Below, piece by piece: positions 6,898 to 7,682 of a stretch of 7,682 nt of DNA (position 1 is the stretch's first letter; each line of letters opens with the position of its first letter). The stretch comes from an uncultured Eubacteriales bacterium (GTDB lineage: Bacteria > Bacillota > Clostridia > Peptostreptococcales > Anaerovoracaceae). The stretch lies in the NCBI GenBank assembly GCA_902766185.1, contig CACXCQ010000026.1, positions 1 to 7,682 on the forward strand, given 5' to 3'. The position numbers were made by a program, and so were the translations under genes. Under the pieces are notes generated by a model. It did no database searches. It was not told the DNA's origin and saw nothing but the letters and a program-made list of their open reading frames with translations.

Positions 6898-7682
6898 ATG
6901 AAGATCAGAGTGGCAGATTACATAACGGAATATCTGGCGGATCGGGGCGTCACCGACTGCTTCACCGTCACCGGCGGCGGAGCCATGCATCTGAACGATG
7001 CCTTCGGAAACAGCGGGCGCATCCGCTGCACCTTCAACCACCACGAGCAGGCCTGTGCCATCGCGGCGGAAAGCTACGCACGGCTCACCGGCAGGATGGC
7101 GGCGGTCTGCGTGACCAGCGGGCCCGGGGGAACCAACGCCGTCACCGGCGTCATGGGGGCATGGCTGGACTCCATCCCCATGATCGTGATCTCCGGGCAG
7201 ATCAAACGGGAGACTACGATCCACGCGGCGCCGGAGCTTCAGCTGCGTCAGCTGGGGGATCAGGAATTCGACATCATCCATTCTGTGGCCAACATGACCA
7301 AGTACGCGGTGCAGGTGACGGAGCCGGCGGAGATCGCCTATCATCTGGAAAAGGCCATGGCGCTGGCAACGTCCGGCCGCAAGGGGCCGGTGTGGATCGA
7401 TGTGCCTCTGGATGTGCAGGGCGCAGTCATCGATACGGAAGAGCTCGCGCACTATTCCCGGGAGACGGAACACACCGGGGCTCAGATCCGCAGTATCGTT
7501 TCGGCGGACCTGGCGGGTGAAACTGTGCCGGAGATCTCCGGAGCGGATGTCGACGAGGTGCTGGAACGGATCCGCGAAGCAAAGGCGCCGCTGATCCTGA
7601 TCGGTACCGGCGTGCGGCTGGCCGGCGCGGAGGAACTTCTGCTGGAGGCGCTCGACAGGCTTCGGATCCCTGCGGTCACGGC
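6898..7682 (+). CDS. Acetolactate-synthase-like thiamine-diphosphate enzyme, 3'-truncated by window edge
   Basis: The frame is open from ATG 6898 to the window end, giving 261 complete codons of a protein usually near 550-600 residues. The N-terminal Pyr domain of ThDP enzymes is clear: VADYITEYLADRGVTDCFTV (5-24), GGGAMHLNDAFG (26-37) and NHHEQACAIAAESYARLTG (47-65). E50 is the glutamate that activates the cofactor. TSGPGGTNAVTGVMGAWLDS follows, then ISGQIKRE. The central domain begins after the LDVQGA segment; the cofactor-phosphate-binding C-terminal domain is outside the window. True acetolactate synthases condense two pyruvates, but this GGGAMHLND branch is recalled mainly from capsule and O-antigen clusters. 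It may add a pyruvate-derived two-carbon unit to a keto-sugar, as YerE does in yersiniose synthesis; this is an analogy only. ATG 6898 has only a weak upstream ribosome site, but residues from codon 4 onward fit the usual family N-terminus. The gap from the GT11 gene is 28 bases. Confidence 0.88.
   Translation, partial: MKIRVADYITEYLADRGVTDCFTVTGGGAMHLNDAFGNSGRIRCTFNHHEQACAIAAESYARLTGRMAAVCVTSGPGGTNAVTGVMGAWLDSIPMIVISGQIKRETTIHAAPELQLRQLGDQEFDIIHSVANMTKYAVQVTEPAEIAYHLEKAMALATSGRKGPVWIDVPLDVQGAVIDTEELAHYSRETEHTGAQIRSIVSADLAGETVPEISGADVDEVLERIREAKAPLILIGTGVRLAGAEELLLEALDRLRIPAVT

Noticed and set aside
6882..7520. A 212-codon + frame starting with GTG at 6882, close to the end of the GT11 gene.
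   Set aside because: It is a shadow of the ThDP enzyme, whose frame from 6898 carries the clear GGGAMHLND, HHEQACA and SGPGGTNA motifs.
1..7682. Searched for CRISPR repeats, tRNA or rRNA genes, insertion-sequence ends, transposase or phage genes.
   Set aside because: No regularly spaced repeats, RNA gene signatures or mobile-element genes were seen; nearly every base is accounted for by the eight genes.

Overview
The window is a dense, one-directional stretch of a cell-surface polysaccharide cluster. All eight genes lie on the + strand, with gaps of 0-70 bases or a short overlap, strong GGAGG-type Shine-Dalgarno sites and no visible terminator or internal promoter. It reads as the middle of one long operon, and the first and last genes run off the window edges. 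GC content is high (about 60% by eye) and the rare codons TTA, CTA and TCA are scarce. With the purine-rich ribosome sites and protein similarity recalled from memory, this suggests a high-GC member of the Clostridia (Lachnospiraceae or Oscillospiraceae type). That placement is inference; no taxonomic marker gene is present.

Layout: (1) 1-603, the 3' part of a sugar-phosphate nucleotidyltransferase-like gene; (2) 613-1473, the membrane subunit (Wzm type) and (3) 1486-2778, the ATPase subunit (Wzt type, with a C-terminal glycan-recognition-like domain) of a polysaccharide ABC exporter; (4) 2768-3847 and (5) 3870-4868, two different family 2 glycosyltransferases; (6) 4938-5987, an HMGL-like/DRE-TIM aldolase-family enzyme; (7) 6012-6869, a family 11 fucosyltransferase-like enzyme; (8) 6898 to the right edge, the N-terminal two thirds or so of an acetolactate-synthase-like thiamine-diphosphate enzyme.

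Working model: cytoplasmic glycosyltransferases (two GT2, one GT11) build a glycan that the Wzm/Wzt pair exports. The nucleotidyltransferase, the aldolase-like enzyme and the ThDP enzyme supply or modify an unusual activated building block. The last two are carbon-carbon bond enzymes of the kind normally seen in central or aromatic metabolism. Their presence among glycosyltransferases is the most intriguing part of the window: they probably make a branched or chain-extended sugar or a keto-acid-derived substituent whose structure cannot be read from the sequence. No initiating phosphoglycosyltransferase and no GDP-fucose synthesis genes (gmd, fcl) lie inside the window, so the cluster must continue or draw on genes elsewhere.
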